From Pseudanabaena sp. UBA1465 (GTDB lineage Bacteria > Cyanobacteriota > Cyanobacteriia > Pseudanabaenales > Pseudanabaenaceae): 9,059 bases of DNA. The DNA is taken from the NCBI GenBank assembly GCA_002325645.1, contig DCSN01000199.1:14799-23857 (forward strand), in the 5' to 3' direction. The position numbers were made by a program, and so were the translations under genes. The notes under the pieces are model-generated. The model searched no databases. It was not told where the DNA came from and was given only the letters and a program-made list of their open reading frames with translations. Below, in pieces: positions 1 through 6,389 of the stretch (position 1 is its first letter; the number at the start of each line of letters is the position of its first letter).

Positions 1-50
1 TTTTGAAAGTCTATCTGGTTTTTAAGAAAGCATAAAGCGCTGTATTTGTT

Positions 51-1100
51 TTAAACAACTTCTTTTAATTTATCAATCAAAGCTTGATTTTGATCATCAG
101 TACCAACGGTGATTCGTAATTTATCAGCTAGTCCTGCTTGATTGAAATAACGCAATAAAATGCCAACTTCCTTGAGCTTTAAATAAATCTCCTCAGCGTT
201 ACCTTGAGGAGTCGTGGCAAGTACAAAATTTCCATGAGAATTTAATACTGAAAATCCAAGATTTTGGAGATTTTGTGTAAGCTTAGTCCGCGAGCTTTTG
301 ACTTTTTCGGCACAGGTATTTTTATATTCTTGATCGCGCATAGCCGCAGTTCCCACCGCGATCGCCACAGCATCAATGTTATAGCTATCTTTTACCTTAA
401 ATAAACCTGATAAAAGTTGCGGATTGGCGATCCCGAAACCTAAGCGTAAACCTGCGAGGGAATAGCCTTTGGACAAAGTTCGTAACACAATCACATTGTC
501 AAACTCCTTCACCAGAGGCAATGCTGAATATTCGGCAAAATCCACATAGGCTTCATCGATCGCCACAATTCCTGATACTCGTCGAGCTAATTGGCGCAAA
601 TCGTCTAGAGGGACAATATGCCCTGATGGACTGTTAGGCGAAGCAATAAAGGTCACTGCCCCATTTGCCGCCACGAGTTGATCGATTGGTAATTGAAAAT
701 TTTCGCCATAGGGTACTTCCACTACTTCCGCAGGTTGCATCGCCGCTAAAGTTCGATATAACACATAGGTCGGCATCGGATAAACCACCTTGCGATCGCG
801 CCCTTCTGCACAAGCCCTGATCAAAATATTTAAAACATCATCACTGCCATTGCCGACAATTACCCAATCCGCAGGCACATCTAGCACCTCGCTCACGGCT
901 TGACAAAAATCATGGGCGAAAGGATCGGGATAGCGCCGCAAGGAGTCACCATCAATATTTTGTAAAGCGGCGATCGCCTTGGGTGATGGCGGATATGGGT
1001 TTTCGTTAGTATTTAACTTAATAACTTTGATCCCAGACTTAGGCTGTTCCCCTGGAACGTAACCAGTCATCACATCAATAGCAGGGCGGAAGTAACTCAT
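51..1100 (-). CDS. hisC: Histidinol-phosphate aminotransferase HisC
   Basis: A PLP-dependent fold-type I aminotransferase of 349 residues, the usual HisC length. It converts imidazole-acetol phosphate and glutamate to histidinol phosphate and 2-oxoglutarate in cytoplasmic histidine biosynthesis. Visible signatures are the N-terminal LNTNENPYPPSP block (29-40), the cofactor-phosphate loop GNGSDD (83-88), the N156 motif PNSPSG (155-160), the D182/Y185 pair in IDEAYVDF, and the PLP lysine K211 in TLSKGYSLAGLRLG with R219. The family is clear; close paralogous aminotransferases acting on aromatic substrates cannot be fully excluded. The start is ATG at 1098-1100, with no strong Shine-Dalgarno sequence. 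The gene carries three HIP1 copies, so it belongs to the native chromosome. It stands alone, with no other his gene in the window. Confidence 0.93.
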   Translation of the reverse strand: MSYFRPAIDVMTGYVPGEQPKSGIKVIKLNTNENPYPPSPKAIAALQNIDGDSLRRYPDPFAHDFCQAVSEVLDVPADWVIVGNGSDDVLNILIRACAEGRDRKVVYPMPTYVLYRTLAAMQPAEVVEVPYGENFQLPIDQLVAANGAVTFIASPNSPSGHIVPLDDLRQLARRVSGIVAIDEAYVDFAEYSALPLVKEFDNVIVLRTLSKGYSLAGLRLGFGIANPQLLSGLFKVKDSYNIDAVAIAVGTAAMRDQEYKNTCAEKVKSSRTKLTQNLQNLGFSVLNSHGNFVLATTPQGNAEEIYLKLKEVGILLRYFNQAGLADKLRITVGTDDQNQALIDKLKEVV

Positions 1101-1107
1101 GTTGGCA

Positions 1108-1135
1108 AGTAAAAAGGTAAAAGTAAAAAGGTAAA
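1108..1135. repeat. 14-bp tandem direct repeat in the hisC 5' leader
   Basis: The unit AGTAAAAAGGTAAA occurs twice back to back, at 1108-1121 and 1122-1135, immediately upstream of the hisC start codon. On the hisC sense strand it reads as a T-rich tract (TTTACCTTTTTACT twice). It occupies the place where a ribosome binding site would normally lie and no purine-rich Shine-Dalgarno sequence is visible there. Confidence 0.85.
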
Positions 1136-1154
1136 AATTTAGATCGGGTTTACG

Positions 1155-1163
1155 ATTGTATCA
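1155..1163 (-). promoter_or_regulatory. Candidate extended -10 element for hisC
   Basis: Read on the minus strand this is TGATACAAT, close to the extended -10 consensus TGnTATAAT. It lies 55 bp upstream of the hisC start codon, in the 117-bp gap between hisC and the upstream gene. No good TTGACA-like -35 box is found at 16-18 bp, so the call depends on the extended -10 alone. Confidence 0.35.
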
Positions 1164-1217
1164 GGCTTGCAGCCATCTGATTTATTTCTGAATTGTTATA
1201 CCTTCCGAAATCTCGCA

Positions 1218-1994
1218 TTAACTTAATTTTTCATTAACAAACTCAATCAAAGTAGAAAGAGGAGAAATAAAGTTAGTAGCTTGAGGATCAATCGGCTTAC
1301 CAATAAAGGCGCGATCGAAAAATTTAAACATTCCCCTATGTTGGGGATTATTAATCTCGTTATAAAAGTTAACTGTTACAAAACAGACCAGAGGGACTGT
1401 TGGCGGATCATAAGAAATTTCATATTTATCACGAACCTCACAATCTGACATAGCAATTTCCATCAAAAGTTTCCATTTATATGCCTTTTCGATTTGATTG
1501 CCATCAGATTGTAAAGGGAAAAGGGCAACGCACTTATTTAACTCTAAATTTTCTTTAAGAGAGTAGATTAACAAGTTTATATTTAGCTTTTCTGGCTGTT
1601 CTCCAACATTTATAGTAAATACCTTTTCAAAATCAGAAATTGTAGATTTATTATTAATATAGATTTCTTGTGAAATATTGCTAATTAGTTTATTTTGGAT
1701 AAAAATGTAGATGATTGTGTTTGTAAGTAAATTACCAGAAATACTACGGATAGCTTGTTTTTTATCAGAAATTTCGCCAGAAGCTAATCTAATATCCAAG
1801 ATTTCGTCAAGATCATCTTGGAAATCTTTTAAAATTTCATCAAGATGATCTAAAATCATTTTCCATCCAGATTGAGGGTTTTCTGATTTCTCAATCCAGC
1901 TATCTATCCTTTTTTGAATAAGTTTCATATATTGATTACTTGATACTTTTTCTAAAAAAATTGATTCATCTTTATTAAGAGTTTGTTGTGACAT
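1218..1994 (-). CDS. BsaWI/CCGG-family restriction-endonuclease-like protein, active site apparently degraded
   Basis: A 258-residue protein. The N-terminal half is helical and charged, with two acidic heptad-like runs at about 46-68. Two blocks resemble, from memory, BsaWI-type restriction enzymes: GEISDKKQAIRSISGN (73-88), and the region 172-235 containing YKWKLL, EVRDKYEISYDPP and VTVNFYNEINNPQHRGMFKFFD. Between them those relatives carry a catalytic pattern like KPDxDLLIYS followed by a lysine-containing KTSLRER stretch. Here the first reads KLNINLLIYS (136-145), with Asn at 138 and 140 where Asp is expected, and the second reads LQSDGNQ (161-167). The frame is intact, so the protein may be a dead or repurposed nuclease. 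No methyltransferase is nearby. The gene is very AT-rich (12 G+C in the 60 bases 1621-1680) and contains no HIP1 site. The start is ATG at 1992-1994 with only a distant AGGA upstream. The family assignment is inference; the ORF itself is solid. Confidence 0.6.
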   Translation of the reverse strand: MSQQTLNKDESIFLEKVSSNQYMKLIQKRIDSWIEKSENPQSGWKMILDHLDEILKDFQDDLDEILDIRLASGEISDKKQAIRSISGNLLTNTIIYIFIQNKLISNISQEIYINNKSTISDFEKVFTINVGEQPEKLNINLLIYSLKENLELNKCVALFPLQSDGNQIEKAYKWKLLMEIAMSDCEVRDKYEISYDPPTVPLVCFVTVNFYNEINNPQHRGMFKFFDRAFIGKPIDPQATNFISPLSTLIEFVNEKLS

Positions 1995-2075
1995 AAAAAT
2001 TTTTAATATCCTGCTAAATCGATAATTTATTTAATATGTTAATGCCTTATTTTGTGATATCTCAGCAAATACATT
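1995..2075. promoter_or_regulatory. AT-rich divergent intergenic region between the two nuclease-like genes
   Basis: This 81-bp gap separates two divergently transcribed genes and so should hold both promoters. It is strongly AT-rich, with TATTTAATAT-like stretches in the middle. I cannot single out a convincing -35/-10 pair or an operator on either strand. The assignment is based on gene orientation rather than on a recognised motif. Confidence 0.4.
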
Positions 2076-2870
2076 ATGTCTGAACGAAAGCGCTGGTCAC
2101 GAGAAGAACTGATAATTGCAATGAATTTATATTGCAAACTCTCTTTTGGTCAGCTTCATCATCGTACACCTATAATCATTGGGGTTTCGCAAAAGCTCGG
2201 CAGAACACCAAGTAGTTTAGCAATGAAACTGGTTAACTTTGCGTCACTTGATCCTGATTTGCAAGCAAGAGGAATTAAAGGACTTCAGGGGGCAAGCCGA
2301 GCAGATAGAGAAATATGGAAAGAATTTCATGAGAATTGGGATGATTTTGGATACGAAAGTGAAGAAAAATTACAATTGCTATTTAATGATTTTCCAATAG
2401 AAATACAGTCCACGAGGTCTAAATTATCTTCAGCAACAAAGAATCACAGACACCCACCAGCCACAACTGAGTCCGAAGCTAATGTGAAAGTCCGCATTGG
2501 TCAAAACTTCTTTCGAGAAACTGTTTTAGGTAATTATTATGGACGCTGTTGCATTACAGGAAATCCAATCCCTGAACTTTTAGTCGCAAGTCATATTCTA
2601 CCTTGGAGTAAATATCCAGAACATAGGTTAAACCCTCATAATGGACTTTGCCTTAGTAGGACACAAGATGCTGCATTTGATAGGGGACTAATCACAATTA
2701 GCTCACACTATAAAATCATCTTGAGTTCTTACATCAGAGATTTTTTACCTGAAAAGACACTAGATGAAAATTTTGGTGCATATAGTAATCAACAAATAAG
2801 CTTTCCTGAAAAATTTACTCCAGATTTAGATTTTCTGGCTCATCACAGAGAAAAAATATTTATTGGTTAG
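2076..2870 (+). CDS. HNH endonuclease with N-terminal SANT-like region
   Basis: A 264-residue protein. The N-terminal 55 residues (KRWSREELIIAMNLYCKL, then GRTPSSLAMKLVNFASLDP) look like the SANT/Myb-like DNA-binding region common in putative HNH restriction endonucleases. A variable linker (about 105-135) follows. The C-terminal HNH_2-type nuclease core begins near 140: CCITG (158-162), LLVASHILPW with H173, NPHNGLCLS with N189, and AAFDRGLI (199-206). The third His of the usual HD.AFD pattern is Gln197 here. The likely activity is metal-dependent DNA cleavage in defence or restriction, but the substrate is unknown. It is divergent from the restriction-like gene at 1218-1994. The start at 2076 places the SANT-like segment right at the N-terminus, although there is no clear Shine-Dalgarno sequence. 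It is AT-rich without HIP1, suggesting horizontal acquisition. Confidence 0.85.
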   Translation: MSERKRWSREELIIAMNLYCKLSFGQLHHRTPIIIGVSQKLGRTPSSLAMKLVNFASLDPDLQARGIKGLQGASRADREIWKEFHENWDDFGYESEEKLQLLFNDFPIEIQSTRSKLSSATKNHRHPPATTESEANVKVRIGQNFFRETVLGNYYGRCCITGNPIPELLVASHILPWSKYPEHRLNPHNGLCLSRTQDAAFDRGLITISSHYKIILSSYIRDFLPEKTLDENFGAYSNQQISFPEKFTPDLDFLAHHREKIFIG

Positions 2871-2893
2871 TACAGGCACTGAAATATCTATAG

Positions 2894-3823
2894 TTACATA
2901 GTTTTATCTCGAAATACTGGTAAAACCTCATTACAAAAAGCCTCTGTCGCCTTAGAGCGATACCGATTAGGATTGCGAATTTGTAATAACATCCGCTTAA
3001 TTACCACTCCATCAATACGGACTTGCTGCAAAGCTCCCATTTGCAACTCTTTCTCGATCGCTGTCACCGACAAAAAAGCAGCCCCCAAACCTGCCTGCAC
3101 CGCATTTTTGATCGCCTCAATCGAATTTAACTCCATCGCGATCGTTAACTGCCTCGGATCAACCCCACTATCTAACAACACCCGATCAATGGCCTTACGG
3201 ATCGTTGATTGTGAATCAAGGTTAATAAATTGCAGCTTATATAACTCCTCAATCGGTAAAGCCCCAACCTGAGCAAGGGGATGTGAAGTTGGTAGAATTA
3301 GCGCTAGTTCATCTTCGGCATAGGGTGTAATCTCTAAGGAGTCCTGTAAATCCGCAGGTATTTCACCCCCAATAATCGCTAAATCCACCTGTCCATTGGC
3401 AACACTCCAAGCCGTTCGCCTTGTAGAATGAACATGGAGCTGTACCGAGACTTCAGGGTATTTTTTGCGAAATAAGCCAATCATTTGTGGCATTAGATAG
3501 GTTCCAGTCGTTTGACTAGCACCTATAATTAGAGTCCCACCATTAAGATTTTGTAAGTCGTCAATGGCGCGGCAGGTTTCCTGACAAAGGCTTAAAATGC
3601 GATCGCCATAGGAAAGCAATAACTGTCCTGCCTCAGTCAACTGTGCTCTTCGGCCCCCGCGATCGAACAAAGGTACATCTAGCTGTCGCTCTAGATGTTG
3701 GACTTGTAAGCTAACGGCGGGTTGGGACACATAAAGGCTATCGGCGGCGCGTTTAAAGCTACCTTCAGCAGCGATCGCCTTAAGAATGCGTAATTGGTCT
3801 AGGGTGAACGGTATGTCGATCAT
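2894..3823 (-). CDS. rbcR: LysR-family transcriptional regulator RbcR (Ycf30)
   Basis: A 309-residue LysR-type regulator. The N-terminal winged helix-turn-helix occupies about residues 6-65 (FTLDQLRILKAIAAEGSF, AADSLYVSQPAVSLQVQHLE, PLFDRGGR), followed by a linker helix and a periplasmic-binding-like effector domain starting at GGTLIIGASQTTGTYLMPQM. That stretch, together with HVHSTRRTAWSVANGQVDLAIIGG, is the typical signature of cyanobacterial/red plastid RbcR/Ycf30. Family members activate the Rubisco operon and other CO2-fixation genes in response to metabolites. No rbcL or carboxysome gene is in the window, so it acts in trans. Its ATG (3821-3823) lies only 19 bp from the divergent gene's start, so the promoter must reach into that gene. 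It contains two HIP1 copies. Distinction from paralogues NdhR/CmpR rests on remembered motifs. Confidence 0.88.
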   Translation of the reverse strand: MIDIPFTLDQLRILKAIAAEGSFKRAADSLYVSQPAVSLQVQHLERQLDVPLFDRGGRRAQLTEAGQLLLSYGDRILSLCQETCRAIDDLQNLNGGTLIIGASQTTGTYLMPQMIGLFRKKYPEVSVQLHVHSTRRTAWSVANGQVDLAIIGGEIPADLQDSLEITPYAEDELALILPTSHPLAQVGALPIEELYKLQFINLDSQSTIRKAIDRVLLDSGVDPRQLTIAMELNSIEAIKNAVQAGLGAAFLSVTAIEKELQMGALQQVRIDGVVIKRMLLQIRNPNRYRSKATEAFCNEVLPVFRDKTM

Positions 3824-3842
3824 AGAAGCAGCGTGAGAAAAG

Positions 3843-4937
3843 ATGAGTCGGGAGGTTATTCAAGATTTTTTGAATTTAGCAGGAGTTGTGGGGATCGCCC
3901 TCACAAACCGTCGGATGCGTCCTTACTTTTACGGACTAGATAACGTACTAGATCGGACTAAACAAGCATTAGGTCAAGGAGTCTTGCAAGTTGTTGAGAA
4001 CGTACCAGAGGGATTTGAATCCTTTGAATTTCACTTTGCCAGTCATGTTGTATTTATTTACAAGCTGACCCACGGACTAGTACTACTAGTAATGACAGAT
4101 AGAGACCTTGAACAAGTTGAATATCGGCGGGGTATTACCAAAATCAAATATCTGATCGAAACAGATACATACAACACAGTCGCATACTTTAAGCTTTTAT
4201 TAGGTGCAGTCACTCAGCATTCTTTACCCAGTTCAAGTTGGCATCTTAACAACCCTCAAACACCAGCGCAAGCAGCAGTACAGAGTCAACCAAACAAATA
4301 TAGCTTTACTAATCCTGTTGCTAATCCCAATCTTGAAACACCCGTAACGACATCTCGTAGCTCAGCGCCTGACCCAAGAAACCCTGCCAATACACAAGCC
4401 AATCAAAGCTCTCGTGCAAGTGTAAATGCAAATGCAAGTGTAAATGCAAATGCAAATGCTCAACCCAATGTAACTAAGGCAAATACAGCCCAGCCTCAAA
4501 CACCTCCTGCTCCATCAGCACCAATTGCCAGCGCCACTGCTACCAATAACAATGCCAAGGCTGTTGATAACGTTAATAACTCTACTAAGCAAGTATCAGG
4601 GAAAACTGACACACAAGAGTATAAGTTAGATGAACTTTTATCCGCCTTAAACAAACTTAGCCACTTCACAACCCAATATCTGGGCAAAGTGGTCGTCACT
4701 AACTATTGGAAATCGAGTCGCCCCGATTCTGCTTGGCTCAAAGAATTTGAAGTCGATCGCAATGGGCAAATAACCCACCCTAGGCAGCTCGCGATCGCCT
4801 GCAACCCAGAGCAAATCAAGCAACTTCAAGAATGGGTAGCAACTTATATCAAACGATGCAAACAAGTAATTCGTAATTTTGATCAAATGCTCGAACAAGA
4901 CTGTTTAGATAGTCGCCAAAAGCAAATATTGCTATAA
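3843..4937 (+). CDS. Unnamed protein with Roadblock/LC7-like N-terminus, low-complexity linker and conserved-looking C-terminal domain
   Basis: I do not recognise a named family for this 364-residue protein. Residues 1-125 alternate helix and strand in an order compatible with a Roadblock/LC7 fold: a helix (VIQDFLNLAGV), strands (VGIALTNRRMRPYFYG), a helix, paired strands (FEFHFASHVVFIYKL, LVLLVMTDR), then a final helix. Residues about 125-258 are a linker rich in Asn, Ala, Pro, Gln, Ser and Thr, probably disordered, with an 18-bp tandem repeat encoding Ala/Ser/Val/Asn. Residues 259-364 form a Trp- and Lys-rich folded domain (KLDELLSALNKLSHFTTQYL, YWKSSRPDSAWLKEF, LQEWVATYIKRCKQV). No signal peptide or membrane segment is seen. 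In bacteria Roadblock proteins often regulate small GTPases, but no GTPase is adjacent. It is divergent from rbcR across 19 bp. The ATG at 3843 is chosen because the GTG upstream is out of frame. Confidence 0.8.
   Translation: MSREVIQDFLNLAGVVGIALTNRRMRPYFYGLDNVLDRTKQALGQGVLQVVENVPEGFESFEFHFASHVVFIYKLTHGLVLLVMTDRDLEQVEYRRGITKIKYLIETDTYNTVAYFKLLLGAVTQHSLPSSSWHLNNPQTPAQAAVQSQPNKYSFTNPVANPNLETPVTTSRSSAPDPRNPANTQANQSSRASVNANASVNANANAQPNVTKANTAQPQTPPAPSAPIASATATNNNAKAVDNVNNSTKQVSGKTDTQEYKLDELLSALNKLSHFTTQYLGKVVVTNYWKSSRPDSAWLKEFEVDRNGQITHPRQLAIACNPEQIKQLQEWVATYIKRCKQVIRNFDQMLEQDCLDSRQKQILL
4417..4458 (+). repeat. 18-bp tandem repeat inside the low-complexity linker
   Basis: The unit GCAAGTGTAAATGCAAAT occurs at 4417-4434 and again, identical, at 4435-4452, followed by a partial copy GCAAAT at 4453-4458. 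It is in frame (18 bp = 6 codons) and encodes a repeating Ala/Ser/Val/Asn segment. Perfect identity suggests recent slipped-strand duplication, and it may vary in copy number between strains. Confidence 0.9.
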
Positions 4938-4987
4938 GTTCAAAAAGGAAAGACGGATCTTTGCTCCATCTTTCCTTTTTGAACTTA
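4935..4987 (+). terminator. Strong intrinsic-type terminator hairpin after the Roadblock-like gene
   Basis: A 19-bp perfect outer stem (4935-4953 with 4969-4987) has an inner GGA/TCC pairing and a loop around TCTTTGC. The right arm ends in CCTTTTTGAACTTA, supplying a short T-run within the stem. The left arm overlaps the TAA stop codon at 4935-4937. Stem symmetry would allow function in either direction, but the only gene that ends here is on the plus strand. Confidence 0.85.
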
Positions 4988-5012
4988 ACTTTACTTAACA
5001 ATGCTAAGCAAT

Positions 5013-5040
5013 TTGGCGGTAAGTACTCTACGCATATACC
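5013..5040 (+). promoter_or_regulatory. Weak candidate promoter for the ferredoxin-led cluster
   Basis: TTGGCG at 5013-5018 and TATACC at 5035-5040 are separated by 16 bp and lie between the upstream terminator and the ferredoxin start. Each hexamer matches the sigma-70 consensus at four of six positions. A second AT-rich segment (CTAATAATT near 5062-5070) could instead hold the -10. A promoter is expected in this 114-bp gap because a strong hairpin precedes it; the exact site is uncertain. Confidence 0.25.
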
Positions 5041-5101
5041 TCAAATGAGTTAAACTGGTTTCTAATAATTAAGGGGAACAATTGCAGAGGCAAGCTAAAA
5101 G

Positions 5102-5596
5102 ATGGCTAAGCGCGTAAGAATTGAGCCTATTGCTCAGACAGCAGACATTGCAACAAATGGTGCATTGCTATCTGGATTAATGGGGGATGAGCTAAATATT
5201 TTAAAAGAATGTGGCGGTCGTGGTATGTGTGCCACTTGTCACGTTTATATCCAAGAGGGTATGTCCTCCCTTAGCCCGATGGGTAAGCGCGAGCAGCGTA
5301 CCTTAGAGGTCATCACCACCTGTAAACCCAACTCTCGGCTTGCTTGTCAAGCTAAAGTCATGGGTGAAGGGATTGTGGTTGAGCTACCTGTAGGTATGTA
5401 TGTCCAATCGATTCAAGACATTGAAGCTCTCATTGGGCGGCGTTGCGAAAAACCACTACTTAGCCCGCTTACAGGTCAAACATTGGTGGAGGTTGGACAA
5501 CTAATTACAAGGTCTGTCGTTCGTCAACTAGAAAATACTAAATTCAGTGTTGGTGAACAATTGGCGAATACAAAAAGGGCTGATATTTTCGAGTAA
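5102..5596 (+). CDS. [2Fe-2S] ferredoxin with C-terminal extension (Slr0148-like)
   Basis: A 164-residue soluble protein. Four candidate cluster ligands are Cys37, Cys43, Cys46 and Cys82 (CGGRGMCATC, then RLACQ). The spacing C-x5-C-x2-C-x35-C resembles adrenodoxin/Isc-type ferredoxins rather than photosynthetic PetF (C-x4-C-x2-C-x29-C). The beta-grasp domain ends near residue 100. Residues 103-164 are an extra segment (DIEALIGRR, SPLTGQTLVEVGQLITRSVV) not found in ordinary ferredoxins. From memory it matches Slr0148 of the Synechocystis 6803 PSII assembly (Pap) operon, where an electron-transfer role has been suggested. Here it is the first gene of the cluster. The likely RBS is AGAGG at 5086-5090, 11 nt before ATG. 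It is separated from the next gene by 112 bp, so co-transcription is plausible but not shown. Confidence 0.88.
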   Translation: MAKRVRIEPIAQTADIATNGALLSGLMGDELNILKECGGRGMCATCHVYIQEGMSSLSPMGKREQRTLEVITTCKPNSRLACQAKVMGEGIVVELPVGMYVQSIQDIEALIGRRCEKPLLSPLTGQTLVEVGQLITRSVVRQLENTKFSVGEQLANTKRADIFE

Positions 5597-5622
5597 AAGG
5601 ACTAACAAGCCTAAGGCAAGTT

Positions 5623-5639
5623 TTCCGAATATTCCGAAT
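5623..5639. repeat. Short direct repeat TTCCGAAT x2 in the ferredoxin-V4R gap
   Basis: TTCCGAAT occurs at 5623-5630 and 5632-5639, separated by one A, in the 112-bp gap between the ferredoxin and the first V4R gene. It embeds the palindrome GAATATTC. It could be a small operator, but nothing further supports that. The rest of the gap holds an AT-rich stretch (AATAAATTTTTTTAG) and the AGGAG of the next gene. Confidence 0.4.
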
Positions 5640-5708
5640 GTTTTAGTTTCGTAATCATCAATGCTGTATCAATCTCAATAAATTTTTTTAGATTAGGAGT
5701 ATTTACTT

Positions 5709-6389
5709 ATGACTGTTGCCGTAGATCATCCAAACATTGCTGCTAAGCACAAAAGAAAAAACAACCATTACAGTCTGCAAGATTTTTTTAAACCTAATCT
5801 TGAAAAAGGGATCATTGAAGATTGGAATGGACTCAGGAATATTTTCACTAGCGAAGATTTTATTATTGGACTGCAAGAAGGGCTAGAAGATGAAGTGGGC
5901 GAGGCTTCAGCCGCCGTGATGTATTCCATTGGCTGTGAGTGGGGCTTGCAAGATGCACTATTTTTTACGAAATGGTTTGAAAGGGATTTTGGTCGCAGTA
6001 TCCGTCAAACTAACCTGCCTTTCTTACTAGAAACTTGGTGGTGGCCCTTTACCTCGCAGGGTTGGGGGCGTTGGCAAGTGGATATGAGCGATCGCAAACA
6101 GGGCTTTATGTTCATTAGCGTATTTGACTCCGCCGTAGCTCGTAGTCTTGGTGACGTGGGTAAGCCTGTTTGCCATTTGTATGCAGGTTTATTCTCAGGC
6201 TTTTTTACCCATCTGGTTAACAAAGAACTAGAGTGCATCGAAATTCAATGCTATTCCATGGGTGAAAACTATTGTAAATTCCTGCTTGGTGGCAAAAATC
6301 GCATTGATGCGGCTTCATTTTGGTTCAACGAAGGGGCAACAACTCGCGACATCGAAAGTCGTTTGCGAAATGGAGAGTTCATAAAATGA
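5709..6389 (+). CDS. V4R-domain protein (Slr0144-like), PSII assembly operon
   Basis: A 226-residue soluble protein. The C-terminal half carries a V4R (4-vinyl reductase-type) domain: GFMFISVFDSAVA (132-144), HLYAGLFSGFF (156-166), then ECIEIQCYSMGENYCKF (175-191). Cys155, Cys181 and Cys189 are candidates for ligand or metal binding. The middle has a Trp-rich patch (ETWWWPFTSQGWGRWQ, 108-123). V4R domains bind small hydrophobic molecules and one family member acts in bacteriochlorophyll synthesis, so tetrapyrrole binding is a reasonable inference. From memory it matches Slr0144 of the Synechocystis PSII assembly proficiency operon. The RBS AGGAG at 5695-5699 is 9 nt before ATG, clear support for the start. 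Its TGA overlaps the next gene's ATG (ATGA at 6386-6389), indicating translational coupling. It contains a HIP1 copy at 6088. Confidence 0.88.
   Translation: MTVAVDHPNIAAKHKRKNNHYSLQDFFKPNLEKGIIEDWNGLRNIFTSEDFIIGLQEGLEDEVGEASAAVMYSIGCEWGLQDALFFTKWFERDFGRSIRQTNLPFLLETWWWPFTSQGWGRWQVDMSDRKQGFMFISVFDSAVARSLGDVGKPVCHLYAGLFSGFFTHLVNKELECIEIQCYSMGENYCKFLLGGKNRIDAASFWFNEGATTRDIESRLRNGEFIK

Noticed and set aside
1158..1182. Small imperfect hairpin (GGCT-TGC-AGCC) in the hisC upstream gap
   Set aside because: The stem is only 4 bp with a bulged outer part and no U-tract, so it is not convincing as a terminator for the upstream gene.
1218..2870. Complete restriction-modification system
   Set aside because: No DNA methyltransferase motif (such as DPPY or PCQ) is present in the window, and the restriction-like protein appears to lack catalytic residues.
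2973..3272. Plus-strand open frame within rbcR
   Set aside because: It is antisense to the well-supported RbcR effector domain, rich in Cys/Ser/Ile as expected of a shadow frame, and has no RBS or family resemblance.
5102..5596. Photosynthetic ferredoxin PetF
   Set aside because: The cysteine spacing (x5, x2, x35) and the C-terminal extension do not fit plant-type PetF.
6320..6385. Longer version of the 92-residue protein beginning at 6320
   Set aside because: The extra 22 residues lie entirely over the end of the V4R gene, while ATG at 6386 has an RBS and a 4-bp stop/start overlap.
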